Below are positions 12,519-25,851 of a DNA stretch of 64,000 bases, one piece after another. A program made the position numbers and the translations under genes. The stretch is from Lineus longissimus (taxonomy: Eukaryota > Nemertea > Pilidiophora > Heteronemertea > Lineidae): positions 24,259,501 to 24,323,500 of the forward strand of contig NC_088308.1 of the NCBI RefSeq assembly GCF_910592395.1, given 5' to 3'. Position 1 is the first letter of the stretch. Every line of letters begins with the position of its first letter. The notes beneath the pieces were generated by a model that was given only the letters and a program-made list of their open reading frames with translations, searched no databases and was not told where the DNA came from.

Positions 12519-14720
12519 ACATCACCAGGGACTCCCCATTGATCAGGTTGTTCACAACATTGAACTCGACAGCTCATTAAAAGCACAATTTCGTACCCAT
12601 GTAGTCGAAATAACACTGCTTTTCAATCTCCCTATGTTCATGGAAGCTTCTCTCTCGTTTAATCTGCGCCAGACAAATGGTACATGATCTACATCGGATT
12701 TTAAGTAATTCAACAATTTCCACTTGATCAAAATTGGACGTGCGGTAGATTAGAGTTAAGAGAATGGTAATTTATTCCCTCGTCGTTAAGTTGAAGTCGA
12801 CCTCTCTCTCCCTTAAACTATATATGAGATGAACAACATTTTCTCTGTTCGCGTTATCATGAAGGAGCAATGTTGGGTTCATGGAAGTGTTTTGTAGCAC
12901 TGCCTTCATCAGCCTATACCATATTACTTATCCTTGGTATCTATTGTACATGGAGGTAGACCCTGGGCCAATAAATCTTCTTTACTAACGCTGCTTACAT
13001 TTGATTTGATACAAGCGTCCTCGGTATTTTGAAGGGTTGGGTTCGAAGCGTCTCAAGTACATTTTAAGTCTTTGTACGGCGATAAACGTTTCTGTATATT
13101 CTTCAAAATGGTTGATGATATGGATGATACAGTATCAATGGCTAGAGCAGGGGCCAGCTGAGTGGGTCACACAAACACATGACTTCGACGAAATGAGACG
13201 AAATAAGATTAAGCATTTGGCATAGTGCTAGCCAATGAGAAATCGTATTAAACGTAACAGAGACCTTATCACGTCAATTCCAGCGTTCCAACAGCCAGCA
13301 TCTTGCGCCATGTTGTGTATCTCACCTGGCTTGATTAAATAAGGGTTACCTCAGATCCAATGCCGTGCCTCTGGCCGGGTTCGTGATAAAGCTTTGAGAA
13401 GCTGCCTATATAGACTCCAATATTACCCCTCAAAGCTCTCATTGACCTTTTCAGTCAGATTCAGGTTTTCCATTAGTGTTATCAGGAGCACCACAGGCAA
13501 TATTCACGGTGTTTTATTCCAAGCCTTGTTTCTCAAATTGTTGAAACAGTGGCTTCAAATTCGATTGTTGTATGCAATTGGCAGTGTAGACGCGGTTGCC
13601 ATCCGAAACTGAAATTGCTTTCACAATAACGAAATATGAAAAGTGAAGTGAACACCCGTGCGTTATTAACATGATCTTCGTCTGGTTATCGTACGAAAAC
13701 TGTGGTTATATATTTCTGTTTTTAACATATCCACGTTTATTTATTCCACGGGGTAAACATTTGGAGTTAGTGGTCATCGATTGATAAGAATTTATCCTTG
13801 TTATCGTACCTACTTCAGGCTGCGTATTCATAGTCTGTTCGCTTAATGTACAGTTTTTCCCATGTTCGGTGTTCGCTTGTGACCTTGCGACACGCCTTGC
13901 AGCCACAGAATGAAACTCTTTGGGGCTTTGGGCGGTTCTATTGGTTGTACTAGGGAACAAACTCCGCGGAGACAATGCCACAAGTTCACAAGGGAACGGC
14001 TTTTGGATACGGAGCCTTACGAATGCGTAGAAAAGGGCACACACCTTTCCTCTAAAGACCCATTTCCCTAATGCTTGATCAAGATGGATAAGCCGATTAT
14101 TTCAGTCTCAGCGCAATGAAACGCGGGCCAGACATGCCAGACTGGAATCATTTCATTATTCACCGTCTCTGTGGATACCTCATTCATTAATGCTGGTGAT
14201 TAAACTTAAAGTTAAGACACGACTTGTGGGGTGATCTTGTCGATTGAGTCCTAATGGTAACAGGTAGGATCAGCACCAATGGTGTAATGGTTCCATAAAT
14301 TATACACCATCACTGTCATGCATTTCAGGGCCATTGTGATTTGTTCAAAACAACCTACACGAAAGTCACTAACTGTACGTTATAGCATTCAGTCTACGAT
14401 TGATCATGCTGCTAACCATGGTATTGAACTTGGTGAAAATATAGTTGTGATATATATCCTAATGAACAATGAAATGTCTAGATCTGTTTCTTTCCGATCC
14501 GCAGACCCCCATACAATTTTTCTTCAATGCTTTTGAGAAATATTCCAGTTGTTGGACGACCTTATAAGATTTTGGATCGTGAAATGCAAATATGCCTAGA
14601 AATTCATATTTGGTTCCCTGAGGGCGTCAGTTTAAGAATTAAGACGCAAACAGCAGACGATTTAAGTATAGTAGCCCCAAGGTGGCCATTTAGATTACAA
14701 TTCAAATCTGTATGCTGCTT

Positions 14721-14740
14721 CATCGATTTCGAAGTCGATG
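14721..14740. repeat. 20 bp near-palindrome
   Basis: CATCGATTTCGAAGTCGATG is its own reverse complement except for one mismatched pair and is centred on TTCGAA. It could be a dimeric protein-binding site. It lies where short frames are open on both strands, which is expected of a palindrome. Confidence 0.6.
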
Positions 14741-15542
14741 TGGTGTAGTGTTTGGTCGTTGCCGCTGTACGGCGAAGGGACAGTGTAATTTCCTTTTTTA
14801 AATGAAATGTGGTTCTGCGCCCTTGATTGACGACACTTTGCGTGTTGAAAATAATAATATGAAACACAAATCAAACACCCCCGTACCAAGTATTGTATTT
14901 GTTCCTGAAAAAATAATCTTTCTCCAAAACTGAAAGAATCAGACACCTCGATTTCACGCGATTTCTGACTGCCGACTTTGATACAGAATTCCTTCACGTA
15001 GAACTCTGACTCTTCCAATCTCCGTACTAAACTAACAATGTCCCTATTGATCGAAAATGACTACTTAAGGTGAGGCACATCCCACCATATAAAACATTGA
15101 GAATAATCATGATAAATGACTACATTCATCAAACAAGTGTATGCAAGGCACGGCCATGATGAATACATCAGCAGTAGTTGGAACCATGTATGCTGGAACC
15201 TGGCTTCTGTTGAGTCGCGGGCTATAAGAAGAACAAACTGTGTGATCCTCCTCCTGTCAGTCTAATCACCTTGTTTCTTGATAAGAAGAAGTGTTGACAA
15301 TCAAGAGCTGTTTGTGTGGAAACTAAGTTCATTATCGCACCCTATAGACCAGACAAACGAGGCCTAGTCCACCTGCATTTATATTTGACCTCTCTTATAA
15401 GATCATTGATATTCCACAGATAAACCCGTTATAATGATAATCCTTTGACCGGTATGATAATATTTGCCTCCACAGTTGGGTAGCAAGCTTGACAAATGCA
15501 GTTGTTATTTGATTGTTATCTAATGCAAGTTGCCATTATTTA

Positions 15543-15575
15543 GTCTTTTTGTATTTTTTCTCGTTGCAGGTAAGT
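15543..15575 (+). other. Candidate recursive splice site 1
   Basis: A long T-rich polypyrimidine tract (15543-15566) ends in GCAG at 15569 and is joined directly to the consensus donor GTAAGT (15570-15575). A CTAAT branch-like sequence lies about 45 nt upstream. Zero-length juxtaposition of a strong 3' splice site and a strong 5' splice site is the hallmark of ratchet sites in long introns. The alternative is an ordinary acceptor of the exon-like frame that follows. Confidence 0.5.
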
Positions 15576-15803
15576 TTAAGTCGGCATCTTGTGACTGAAG
15601 TAAAGGCTTTCTTTCGAAGTTGTAAAATGTCAAATTCTTTGAAAAAATTGAGAGGAAGTACAAGTATTGGATATTCAAAACAAGTTAAGTTAGACGTTGT
15701 CTCCGTAACTACAGTGCATATGAAAAACGCCAACTCTAGTCACTCTCGTCTTTCTGTTCGAGTCCTTCCGCCGTATAGGATTTTGAAACAAAGTACCCGT
15801 TGA
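15570..15803 (+). other. Exon-like open segment after splice site 1
   Basis: If the acceptor at 15569 is used as a normal 3' splice site, the sequence is open in phase 0 for 77 codons to a TGA at 15803. The encoded peptide begins VSLSRHLVTEVK and is basic and serine-rich, with composition closer to coding than to noise. No family is recognised. This would make it a terminal coding exon and would compete with the recursive-splice reading; only transcript data can separate the two. A weak donor (GTAAAG) also lies about 31 nt into the segment. Confidence 0.3.
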
Positions 15804-18800
15804 GTTTTTTTGATCTTGTCGCAAAGCTACTAGCCATACGTTTGGGCAAACCTTTGTGTTTTTTTCGAACAATTACAGTTGCAAGAGAGAAACAAGAGGA
15901 AACAACTTCCCCTAAATAAAGGTGGGGTCCAAACTATCTAGGCACAGGTTGAATAGACAATTCCTCTGTTAAAATCTACAGGGTAACACATATGGTATGG
16001 ATAACCAGCATTGGCCATGTTTGCTACAATACCTGCTGGCCCTCTCAGTCAAACAAGTTCAAGTAAACATCGAATAAAACACCATCCCCGATTGTGGATA
16101 TGGGATTATCGCGAGAAGTGACGGAAGTGGTGCGCATCCGATTGATTGCTATTTGCCGTTTCCTTGACAACCAGTTAGATTTCCATAGTGCGACAACAGA
16201 TTCGACAGCACTTGCAAGAACGTGTCAATTTTGTAAATCATCCTCAAGTGTTAAATATAACAAATTGGCCGCATAATTTTAATACCTCCTTCTATCCGGT
16301 GAACTATGCCTCATCTTGATGAAATACCTTATATGGGTTTATGTATTTGATGCTTGTGCTGGGGATGCACAAATATATGAGGTACATTTATTGATTTGGG
16401 TTCCTGGGAGTTGACGTATATGCCGCAGTGAAATACAAGAGACCAGCCATCAATTTTTTTTATTCGCAATATATGCAGGCGATGTCCCGAGATAGACACA
16501 TCAACAATTGCTAAAACCACCGTTGGGCAATTATTTTTTTCTGGTGGGAATTTGACGAGCAAATATATTGTTCTGAAGAAGGTTTTTTCTTCCGCTTTGA
16601 GATTGAATACATTATGCGTGACTGTTAATAGAAGTATTTTTCATCAGAACTGCATGTGAGCACGTGTATGCCAATAATCTACGGGGAAAGTTCGGTCATA
16701 GTGACCATCTCTTCTAATATCTTATGATTTCGCCTGTGGCAGCATGACAACCTTATCCAGTTGTTCCGCCAATGGCTAGCTAGTTATCAACGTTTGAAAT
16801 TTGACTTTGACCATGACCAGGCAAACGCCTGATTTCGCCCACTGCTAGTAATGTCCGACCCTCATTCCTTGAATCGAATTTAATGCATCATACACTGTCA
16901 AGTACTTAGGCACTTAAGTGCTTCCATTACGATGGTCTTCCAAGAATTGCCCTCTGACAAACACTGATCCAGAAACCTAAAGTAGTCAGATAGTCAACTT
17001 GAAGCCATCACTCTGACGCTGTGGTTAAACTCTTCAGACACATGTCAGAGACTGTAATTGGAATACTTCAGATTTATCAGTTTTTCATTTTGATACCGTC
17101 CATGGCGCTTTTTATCTGGCTATCTCAAATGTAATATAAAATGCCTGAGAAATTGAATCGGTACAAATGTTTTTCACTCATGATAACTGTGCCATGAACG
17201 GATTGCAAATGCCGGTCTCCGATTCAAACTATTAGTGCCCAAGTGTGTATATATTGATAATGTCTAAGTACTTGAGCCCGAGGATTGAAGCATCTAAAAG
17301 GTACCCAAGGGATACTCAAACCACTACGAAAAACGAGAAAGAAGACCAATAATCCATTGTATGGAGCCTAGACTCCATCCCAGGATACTTGTTTACTTAT
17401 AAGTGTTATTCGAGTAATATCCTCTCAAACATTTAATGGTTCTGGGCATCCCCTCAGTATTTTCTCTAGATTAATTTCTTTATACAATGAATAATCAGCC
17501 GCTCATCATGACATTTTCATATGGTGCTAAAGTGCCATGTATGCTTCTTGTGAGTGATTCATGCATTGATTAGTTCATGTTAACACAGTGCCAAATGTTT
17601 TGGCAAGATGCCTTGACATGTACGTAAAAATACTCTATTCTTTTTTCAGGAGTGTGCTCTGAGATGAGGCACACCGACATCAAATTTTGATTAAAAAGAT
17701 ACAAAATGATTGCAATGCTGTAAACCTATTTTTGTCTTCTACAGCGGCATGAGGTTACTAGATTCTAGATGAGCAGAATAAGAAACTTCAAATTGCATCG
17801 TCGCTATAATTTTCGAACAAACCTGGTTAGATGCACTCTGTGGCAAGATATGGTAAAATGTCTGCGAGGTCAAACCATACTTCCTTACGTTTCGTAGCTC
17901 CCCAATTTTGCTAAGTTTATGACTCTAAAGATACACGTTTAGTATCGTCCATCAAATCAACACATGATAACGCTTCAAGCGCAGCTATTATCCTCATTGA
18001 CTCAGCAGATTCTTATTCTTAAGGGACATTGCTGTGGTAGAAAGATTTTTCTTTTGCTGATGCGCAGCAGTGACGGGACGTCCCCAGATCATCATCAGAT
18101 CAGTTGAGAAGAATTAACCGTTAGAAACAATCGCAGAGGGCCTTCTGAGTCAAATATCTCATCTGGCTAATGATCCATTAACTCAACCACAAAAATAAAA
18201 CACACACATTAATCGATTCCTTGCCCATGTTATCATGTTATAACTGTGTGGTTGAATGTTTGTTGTAGAAAAACGTGGATTGGATACTACATATCTGATT
18301 AAAATCAACATGCCAAAAAGTTTCCATTTTGAGTTAAGATTTTTAAAGATGTCTTCAGACAGCTGGTGCTGACCATAACCCATACATTTGATTTGTCAAT
18401 CGAAGTGACACATATTTTGGTAACATACTCATTCCATGACGAACTGTGCTGTGTTTTGAAAAGTTTATAACAGTTGGCAGTATTATGCAGTTAGGATCGA
18501 ACTGGCGTTTTGATCAGACAATGCTAATCCTGAAAGTATCAAAATCTCACACACTGCCTCGGTTCCGCACCTGGCCCAAACCAACATTAGTTGTAGCAGT
18601 TCAGACATTTAGATATCTTAATTCTATTTGATTTACTTGTGCATTGTACATTTTCAATGTGGTGTAGAACGCTCGCCAATGTGGTGTATCATTTTAAACT
18701 AAATCTCTATATACAGAAACCTTAAAACAAAGTCACATGAAGTTAGCTGGTAAAAAAATCGGGGGAATTAGCTTGCGGATAACTACTAAAATGCTGGGAG

Positions 18801-18820
18801 ACTGTACGTTCAATAATTCA
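15804..18820. other. Geneless stretch
   Basis: No gene is recognised. The only distinct item is the pair of short palindromes at 16900-16921. Confidence 0.45.
16900..16921. promoter_or_regulatory. Paired palindromes, NK2-like sites
   Basis: AAGTACTT (16900-16907) is followed by GCACTTAAGTGC (16910-16921), a perfect 12 bp palindrome made of two opposed CACTTAA cores. That core resembles the NK2-class homeodomain consensus. Binding is inferred from motif knowledge only. Confidence 0.3.
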
Positions 18821-18866
18821 GCGGCCTGGGGCGCGCTCCACTAACCAGTGAGCCATGTTGGATGTC
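18821..18866 (-). repeat. tRNA-like A-box segment, probable decayed SINE
   Basis: Read on the minus strand, the segment contains TGGCTCACTGGTTAGTGGAG followed by CGCGCCCCAGG. This closely resembles the D-arm and A-box of a tRNA or of tRNA-derived SINE heads (usual form TGGCTCAGTGGTTAGAGCGC). A matching B-box is not clear downstream and no cloverleaf closes, so it is not a working tRNA gene. Confidence 0.4.
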
Positions 18867-20800
18867 TCCGATCCCTCGACAAACGCGATAAGTGCCTTAC
18901 GTATGAATCTTTCATGAACGAATCTACTAGCCTAGATTTAACTATTTACCAAGGAATTCTGGTGGAACTAGTGTCGGTTGGGAGGTGGGAGAGCATTAGA
19001 TCAATTGTGTCAACTCATTTCTTATGATCTGATGTGATTTAAGTGATGTTGCATTCTCGGATAGTACTCCTTTAGGGACACCAATCAGCACCGCGGTCGG
19101 CTGAATTTCGAACAAAATTTCCATAGTTTGCATCCGCTTACGCATGCTCGTGAATGGTAACAGCTTTGTCACCTTGGTCACTCATGACTGTGCATGCGTA
19201 ACCAAATTCAAGTTCCTACTTCTGCCGATCGTGGTGTTAATTCAAAGGCCTGAAAATAGTATTGCTGTGGCAACGGTGATACAGCCATGGTGATAATAAG
19301 ACAGTGATGACCAAAGAGAATAATCTACACACTGTCTGGGCACTCACTGACCAACTAGTCCGAAAAATCCAGTGCTTTTAAGACCAACACAGTAGACTTC
19401 TTCTGATCGGAAGATGTGTATGGCGCTGTGGCAATGTAGAGAATCCGAATGTGTTTGCACATTCTATCTCCAATAATGAGGTCAGGTGGTAAAGACATAT
19501 ATGAGCATGAACATGGTGGGCGTGCATTTTCATCCGAAGATCACAAACACACCAATTACCCGTTCAAGACTGAATATAGCTTTTAACCAATATTATCTCT
19601 TTCATGGGGTTTCCCTATGCCCGGGTTCTGTAAATATGCAAATATAATCAACCCGAAACTGTCAACTTGTCTTCTGTGCATGCATTGCGATGGTAATGCA
19701 CTCCTTGATCAGTAGACTAGCGTGCAACTTTGAAAGAACGGAAATGCTACTAAAATATTGCTATTCTACACCCACTTAACGTCATCTCCAGGAGGAATGG
19801 TTCAATATTTATATCATTATAGTTGAGGCTCTGCCATAATCATTTAAAACCCTCGGCAGGTCGCCAAACTTTTTGGAGAACTCTTCTTGAAATTACCTTA
19901 AAAACTGCGATCAGAAGAAACGCGTTGGCGCCTTGTAGAAATAATAGACATATCCTCGACATCTATTCCCCAAAGATTGTGGTCATCCGAATCTGCCATT
20001 GGGCTCGTTTGAGAACTGATTTATTGGCCATAGAAACACAGATGTGAAGTTGTAACGGATTTGGTTGCCGACATTCTGGATAACCGAGGCTTGTTCCTTA
20101 TGGGATGAGTCATACGTGGGTGAGGACAAGTTTGAGATCACCTAGAGATAGCGGCGTCTATAACTTCAAAAATGTTGTTACAAGCTATTAAGGGGTGTTG
20201 GCAACGTGTTTGACAATAAGGTGTTTCATACATTCATGCTAGATACGATGTATGTCTTCACCCTTGCAAATACATGTGCACAACTCCTCACAGAGTACGG
20301 CAAAGACAGATTGGGGCGTTCCTCCTTTTGAACATTTCTGCCTCTGATTAGACTTGTTGTTGATCATACAACGGCATAAATTGCCGTTGCAGGGGAAGGG
20401 GAAAAAAGTGATAGAAGATCAATTCGGTCGGTTTCTAAGATGGTTTCTACTTGACTCGCTTGATTACATCCTACCTGGCGGTGCTAACTATCGAGATAAT
20501 TGGCATCTGTCGATGAAAGAATATCCGTATACATTTCAACACCACACTTAGCATTCCCAGGGACTTCGTTGATGCAGCAGGGTATTATACGTTCCATTGC
20601 CGTTGTCGTGGTGCAATTTCTGTGCATTCATGATTAACGAGACAATCTTCGACGTTTATTGGCTTGACAGATTCAGTTTTAACGGAACCAATTATAACGA
20701 ATCGATTTCGTTTCAGGTTGTATTCTATTATAAATTCTCAACCTTGATTAGAACAAACGTATGGAATGAGTGTGTGTCGCATTGTTGTATTTGTTGACTA
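18867..20800. other. Geneless stretch, nothing recognised
   Basis: No gene or repeat is recognised. An octamer ATGCAAAT is present near 19636. Open frames are short and look like chance. Confidence 0.45.
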
Positions 20801-21030
20801 AGAAAGGGAAGAGTGTTCCTCCACTTGACAAAGTGGTCACATCACAACAACAAACTTACCCGTCTTTGTTCACAACACCATGTCAAGAAAAGGGTGCCTC
20901 TCTACTTGACATGGTGGTAATATTCATAGGCCTAGAACCGTCTTTGTTCACACCAGTATATATATATGTGGAGAGAGGGATTTGACACGGTGGTAACATT
21001 ACAAACTATACCTTATCCGTCTTTGTTCAC
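20801..21030 (+). repeat. Three-copy ~79 bp tandem repeat
   Basis: Each unit has a purine-rich start, a TTGACANNGTGGT block and a CCGTCTTTGTTCAC block. The first block begins at 20825, 20906 and 20982; the second at 20860, 20938 and 21017, giving spacings of 76-81 bp. Copies are diverged between blocks. CACCATGTCAAG (20876-20887) is the exact inverse of CTTGACATGGTG (20905-20916), so a 12 bp stem with a 17 nt loop can form across the first unit boundary. This is a short minisatellite, or a tandem stem-loop regulatory array. Confidence 0.85.
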
Positions 21031-24000
21031 CTGCCTGAAGCACTGAAGGCACGAAGGCAATGTAAGGTAGTTACCAGGCATTGAAAAAACCATGCTGTCC
21101 CAACTTTGTAATCTGCTCGTGGGGTAATCACGCCACCATGGGTATTACGCGAGTAAATTGCTTTTGGATTTTTTGTTTCTGCCTATGCACGCAGTTGTAC
21201 TCATGGATTATTCCATCACATTGTCGGGCATGATATGTACTATCCTTTTATTACAGGACTTATGATAGCTGAAAAATACCCAGAAGCGATCCAGTGGCCC
21301 AACGAAAGCAGCGCGGTTTGAAAAAAAACTGCTACAGAAATCGGGTGACAGCATTTGACATTTTATTTTGATCACATCTATACCAGAATCAGCTAGAAAA
21401 TATTTAGTATGCACTCCTCAATCAAAATCGTACTTAAGACTCTTCCTATAAACCCATTACATCTTCACCAATCATTAGGAAAACGGCTGTTTTCATAAGA
21501 CCCTGCATGACTACTGAAGAAATTTAATCCCAGCTTTTGCCATCTCTCGCAAAAAAAGTGGCACGTGAAGAGAGATCGACCCCACAGCATGGCGTCACTT
21601 TCCGGAGGCCACAAAGGCAAGCCTTCCTACAAGCCATGAAATTAACTTCCGTGACTGTAGAAATTGATAATTGATATTGATTGAGACATATGAAACTCCC
21701 GGATCTAAAGTCGATAACCATATGCCATTTTCTTTATTTGATGGAATGTTCTGCACAGCTAGATGCTAGTGCATATTGGGTCGTCTTTGTTGTCATAACG
21801 CAGGGCATATAATCTGCGATTGCAAACTGGGGTGGATTTCGGATGAGGCTGGGACTAAAAATTCGAGTTGTTTATCGTAGCGACTGGAATGGCATGTTAG
21901 TGCAGGATGTCCCCTATCACCTCAAACAACCACGGCCCTACAGTCCTTGTGTTTGGTTAAAACCAAGGAATTTACATTTTAAAACCCGAAAAAAACGAGT
22001 GTTCATTCGTTTCGGTTTGGTCACTATTTAGATAACTAGCAACGGCGGAACAGTCGTTCAACCAATTCTGCGGGACGGTCAAGATGTTTCGATTCATGTT
22101 CACATTTACAAAATTGACATCAAAAACTTTCCGTTCCGAGATCATCCACTGATTAGGTGAATAATGATCCATCATCGAACCAGACTGTGCAATCTTGATG
22201 AGAATATGTCTTCTTGAGATAAATCACAGCGGCGCTGATGCTATGATGGCGTGCAATCTTTCACCCTTACTGCACGTTATCATTATAATGGGATGTACTT
22301 CACTGTGTGCCATGTAGCCAGATACGTTTAATTAATCAAGTGTCTCAGTACGGATGTATGCCCCCAGGTTACGTGAGGATCTTGTATTTAATCGAGAAGA
22401 GCATGTCAAATGGAGCGGCAATCTTGGGACATTATTATAGTACAAGTCTAGATACATACAATAATGCAAGAATGTCGGGGACAAGATGGTACAATGTTAC
22501 TTCCGTGTCGGGCAATGTTTGTAACTTCGTTGAACCAGCGTTTGTTCTTTAACTTATCTAACGCCTCACCAGTTGCATAACTTTGTAAAAATTTAATTTC
22601 ACCTGCCCTTGTGATGACTAGATGATGGTTTATTAGTATCGATGAACTGTCGAATACGAAAGATATCGAACGTCTTTAGTTATAAATTCTTACATGTAGT
22701 ATAGTATATAGTGGATGAACTGTGTGTCGGAGCATACGCTCCTCTGATATGGCATCGATCAAAGACTAGATACTGCTAAGACATTTAATCTGAATCGCAG
22801 TGTTTACTTTGAGTCTAACTTGTGTTCAAAAGACTTCTATCAAATTATGCAATCCATGATACCCCTACTTTAATATATTCACACTCTCAGTGAACCGATT
22901 TAACCCAGCTGTCGCTGCTGTTTCTGGCTGGACAGTCTCCATGACCTCCAATGATCAATTGATTTTCTTGACGTAGTTAAAATGAAAACATTATTTTGAT
23001 ATTAACATCATATGAAACTTCGTTGTTTGAGTAATGGTATAGCCATTTAGCAAAAGATTAGCCATCGCCACTTCTACACTGAAGATATAAAGCACGGGCA
23101 GTATATATCTTCTAAATAGTAATATATCAGGGAAATGTAACGATTCGGGATAGTGATTCTCTATACCCCTAGCAACCCTTGCATTTTAGAGACAAACTAT
23201 GTACATGGTTATCGTGTTCGAGCGATACCAATATGAAGTACAGAGGACCATGGCCAGCGCCGATCATAACAATGCATGTAAGCCATTTATATATTGCTAC
23301 TGAAGCTGAAGTGTCATGTTTCAAGAAAAATTCAATAAATATGGTCCTAAGTAGTGGACCTTCAAACTTGGCCATTAGCTAAGTGGCATTTGGTGAAAGT
23401 TAATTTGACTCGTTTGCTGAGAAGGCTAACATGAATTCTTGTTAACTCTGGACGCTATATGTACAAGAAAACTAAAAACACGGTAGGTTCGGGTAAAACT
23501 GGTACCTTCCATCATATCATTATCATTAGGCCAATCAATGTGGCATTCAGCCGATGTTTTCGTTCAAAGAGCATAAGACACCAACGTCTTCTCCGCGCGC
23601 CCATCTCCAACTTCTTAATAAATCTCACAGACCTACAGTGCCAGCATAAAACAGTATCATCTGCAGAAAAGCTGTGATAAGACGTTGTGAATTCCCATAA
23701 ATTTTCCTATCTTGAATGGTCCCATGTCGTGATGGAAGATCATTGGGCATGTTCGATTTTTCACTTTCCTTTACCCGGTGCCTGGCTTCTTCGATCACAC
23801 AGCACTTCGATTGAAATAGAGTTCATAAGCCTTGAGTTTCACATAAAAGCAATCCGACCGAAATAGTAAGTCGTTTGCAGTCTCCAGGGAATGAACTGCA
23901 ATGTCCATAGACAGTGTTGCAGAAGTGATGAATTGCTCTTTCTACTACACACTAGCAATGTACAGGCATGCCTCAGCGTAATGGGACAGACTAGATGTTA

Positions 24001-25816
24001 CATTTGGAGGGGTCATGGCGGGATGAATGAGTAATATCTAAGCCAGTCTTCCCAGGATGGTACATCGATGGCTTTGACTGAGATTCCATATTATGTTACG
24101 GACGATATCGGAATGTCAGATATCAAGCTATCGTGCCCAAGTAGGCATCGACGTGCTTTTGCATGTTGATACAGTACTGACTGCTATTGCATTTGGTCAT
24201 GCAGGGATCGTATAGAGGATTCGTTTATTGATTCGTGACTTGTCAGGATGACGCAATCGTCCTCCTTAAATTCAGCTTATCTTTAAAGAATGATTCGGGT
24301 GGTCTATGCTCATCTGCAGTAAGTTGTTGTTCTATGACACCTTGTTTGAAGGACCAACGGGGCATTGCCATCAGGTTTGTTGCCTGCAATGAACAAATAA
24401 TATCTTAATCTCAACTCGACCCGAGTGAGCCTGCAACAATAATCCTTTGTGCAGATATATGCTTTGTCAACTCGCTGCGTGGAAGCAAGGAACAGCATCA
24501 TGACATCATGAAAGAACAACGGCAATGATCCTGACGTTAGTCTAGTGTCATGCCGTCATGGTGTCCAGCCACGGTTGCACTCGGGAGGTACCAAGAGTTC
24601 CGGTGCCAGGAGTTGTGCGAGCAGAAATAGCTAATTCCGCTGGCAAATAAACGGGTTGCAGAAGATAAGAGGTTTGATTAGTTCTAGCATCAAATTGCTT
24701 CACAAGTTAAGTCTCGTTTGTCCATCGGCAATTCGCAAACTGACATGAATTGAGTACATTTCATTTTAGTATGACATGAGAAAAGTAGCCCAGTTTTTCT
24801 TTGGAATTTAAAGAGCATATACAATTACAACTAACATTCAGTAAAATTCGTGAAAATTCGAGAAAATGTGATTATTCTCGGAAAACACCGAAAAAATTGT
24901 AAGTCTATAAAAGAGAAAGCATTAAAAAAGAAGCGTTACATATTACAAACCATACCATGTGTGATGCCTGCAATGATGTTGTAGATGGAATGTTCCACGA
25001 GTTAGACATTTAAATTAAGAAGTATTGACAAAATTCACGATTTTAATTTGGTACCACACGGAAACTAAGTTTACTTCGAGTAACAATAAATAACCTTATT
25101 CATATGTTCACGGGCTTCGTCACCGCATCTAAGGTATACACTTCCAAAACATGTGCGTAGCTTGCTCTATACCTCACCTCAACCCAACAACACGGCGAGT
25201 CTAGCGAATTATGCCCAATTTTCACCAAACCACAATTTTAGGAAAAAGTCAGCTGTTGAATGGTTAGCAAATATTTATTTATCTGCTTGAATGAATCTAA
25301 ATTGATGTCTAAATTATTTCGCAATGTGATCCATTCTGATAAAGCATCGTTTAATTCGCGGGGCTATGTTCCGCATGCATTCGTTATGTGAAATACGTAT
25401 TCTCAATGTTTAACTGGAGGCCCGGCAGATTTTGAGGAGATCATTGCATGTTGTGTAGAATCTATACAGACAACGAATGTAGCTCTGCGCAGAAGTAGAA
25501 CAGCATTTGAACGATCCTTATTATTCTGACACGTTTGACTAGTTGCTTTCTGATACCTCTTTTGTGTGGTGTGAATTTGACAGTAAATCTGCCAGTTTTT
25601 CGTACACGCCGGAAGGACTTGTGATGCGCCAAATGCCCCTCCCCACATTTAAAAGCTAAACGAAGTGTAGACATCAGCGGAAAATGTTTCAATTGGCAGT
25701 TTGTTTAGCGTATTTGAATTATTCTATTGTGTGGTTGCCTAAAGTATCAATGTATTTTAGTTGCAGTCGAGAGGCAGGAAGGGTGAAAACGCCATACGTA
25801 ACAAGTTCTCTCTCCG
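21031..25816. other. Geneless stretch, nothing recognised
   Basis: No gene, RNA or clear repeat is recognised. All open frames are short. AT-rich homopurine patches occur near 24840-24900. Confidence 0.45.
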
Positions 25817-25851
25817 CCCCCCCCCCCCCTTCCACACACGCACACACATCT
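25817..25851. repeat. Poly-C tract followed by short CA repeat
   Basis: Thirteen C residues (25817-25829) are followed by TTCC and an interrupted CA repeat (ACACACGCACACACA). This is a typical compound microsatellite. Confidence 0.9.

Larger units (their letters stand above)
11681..15542. other. Geneless stretch with a C tract and a palindrome
   Basis: No gene is recognised. It should contain the promoter of the minus-strand B-box gene, but no core element stands out. It includes a poly-C tract (12506-12518) and a near-palindrome (14721-14740). A plus-strand acceptor-like sequence, TTTACTTGCAG, ends near 11692 but is followed by a poor donor (GTGCGG). Confidence 0.4.
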
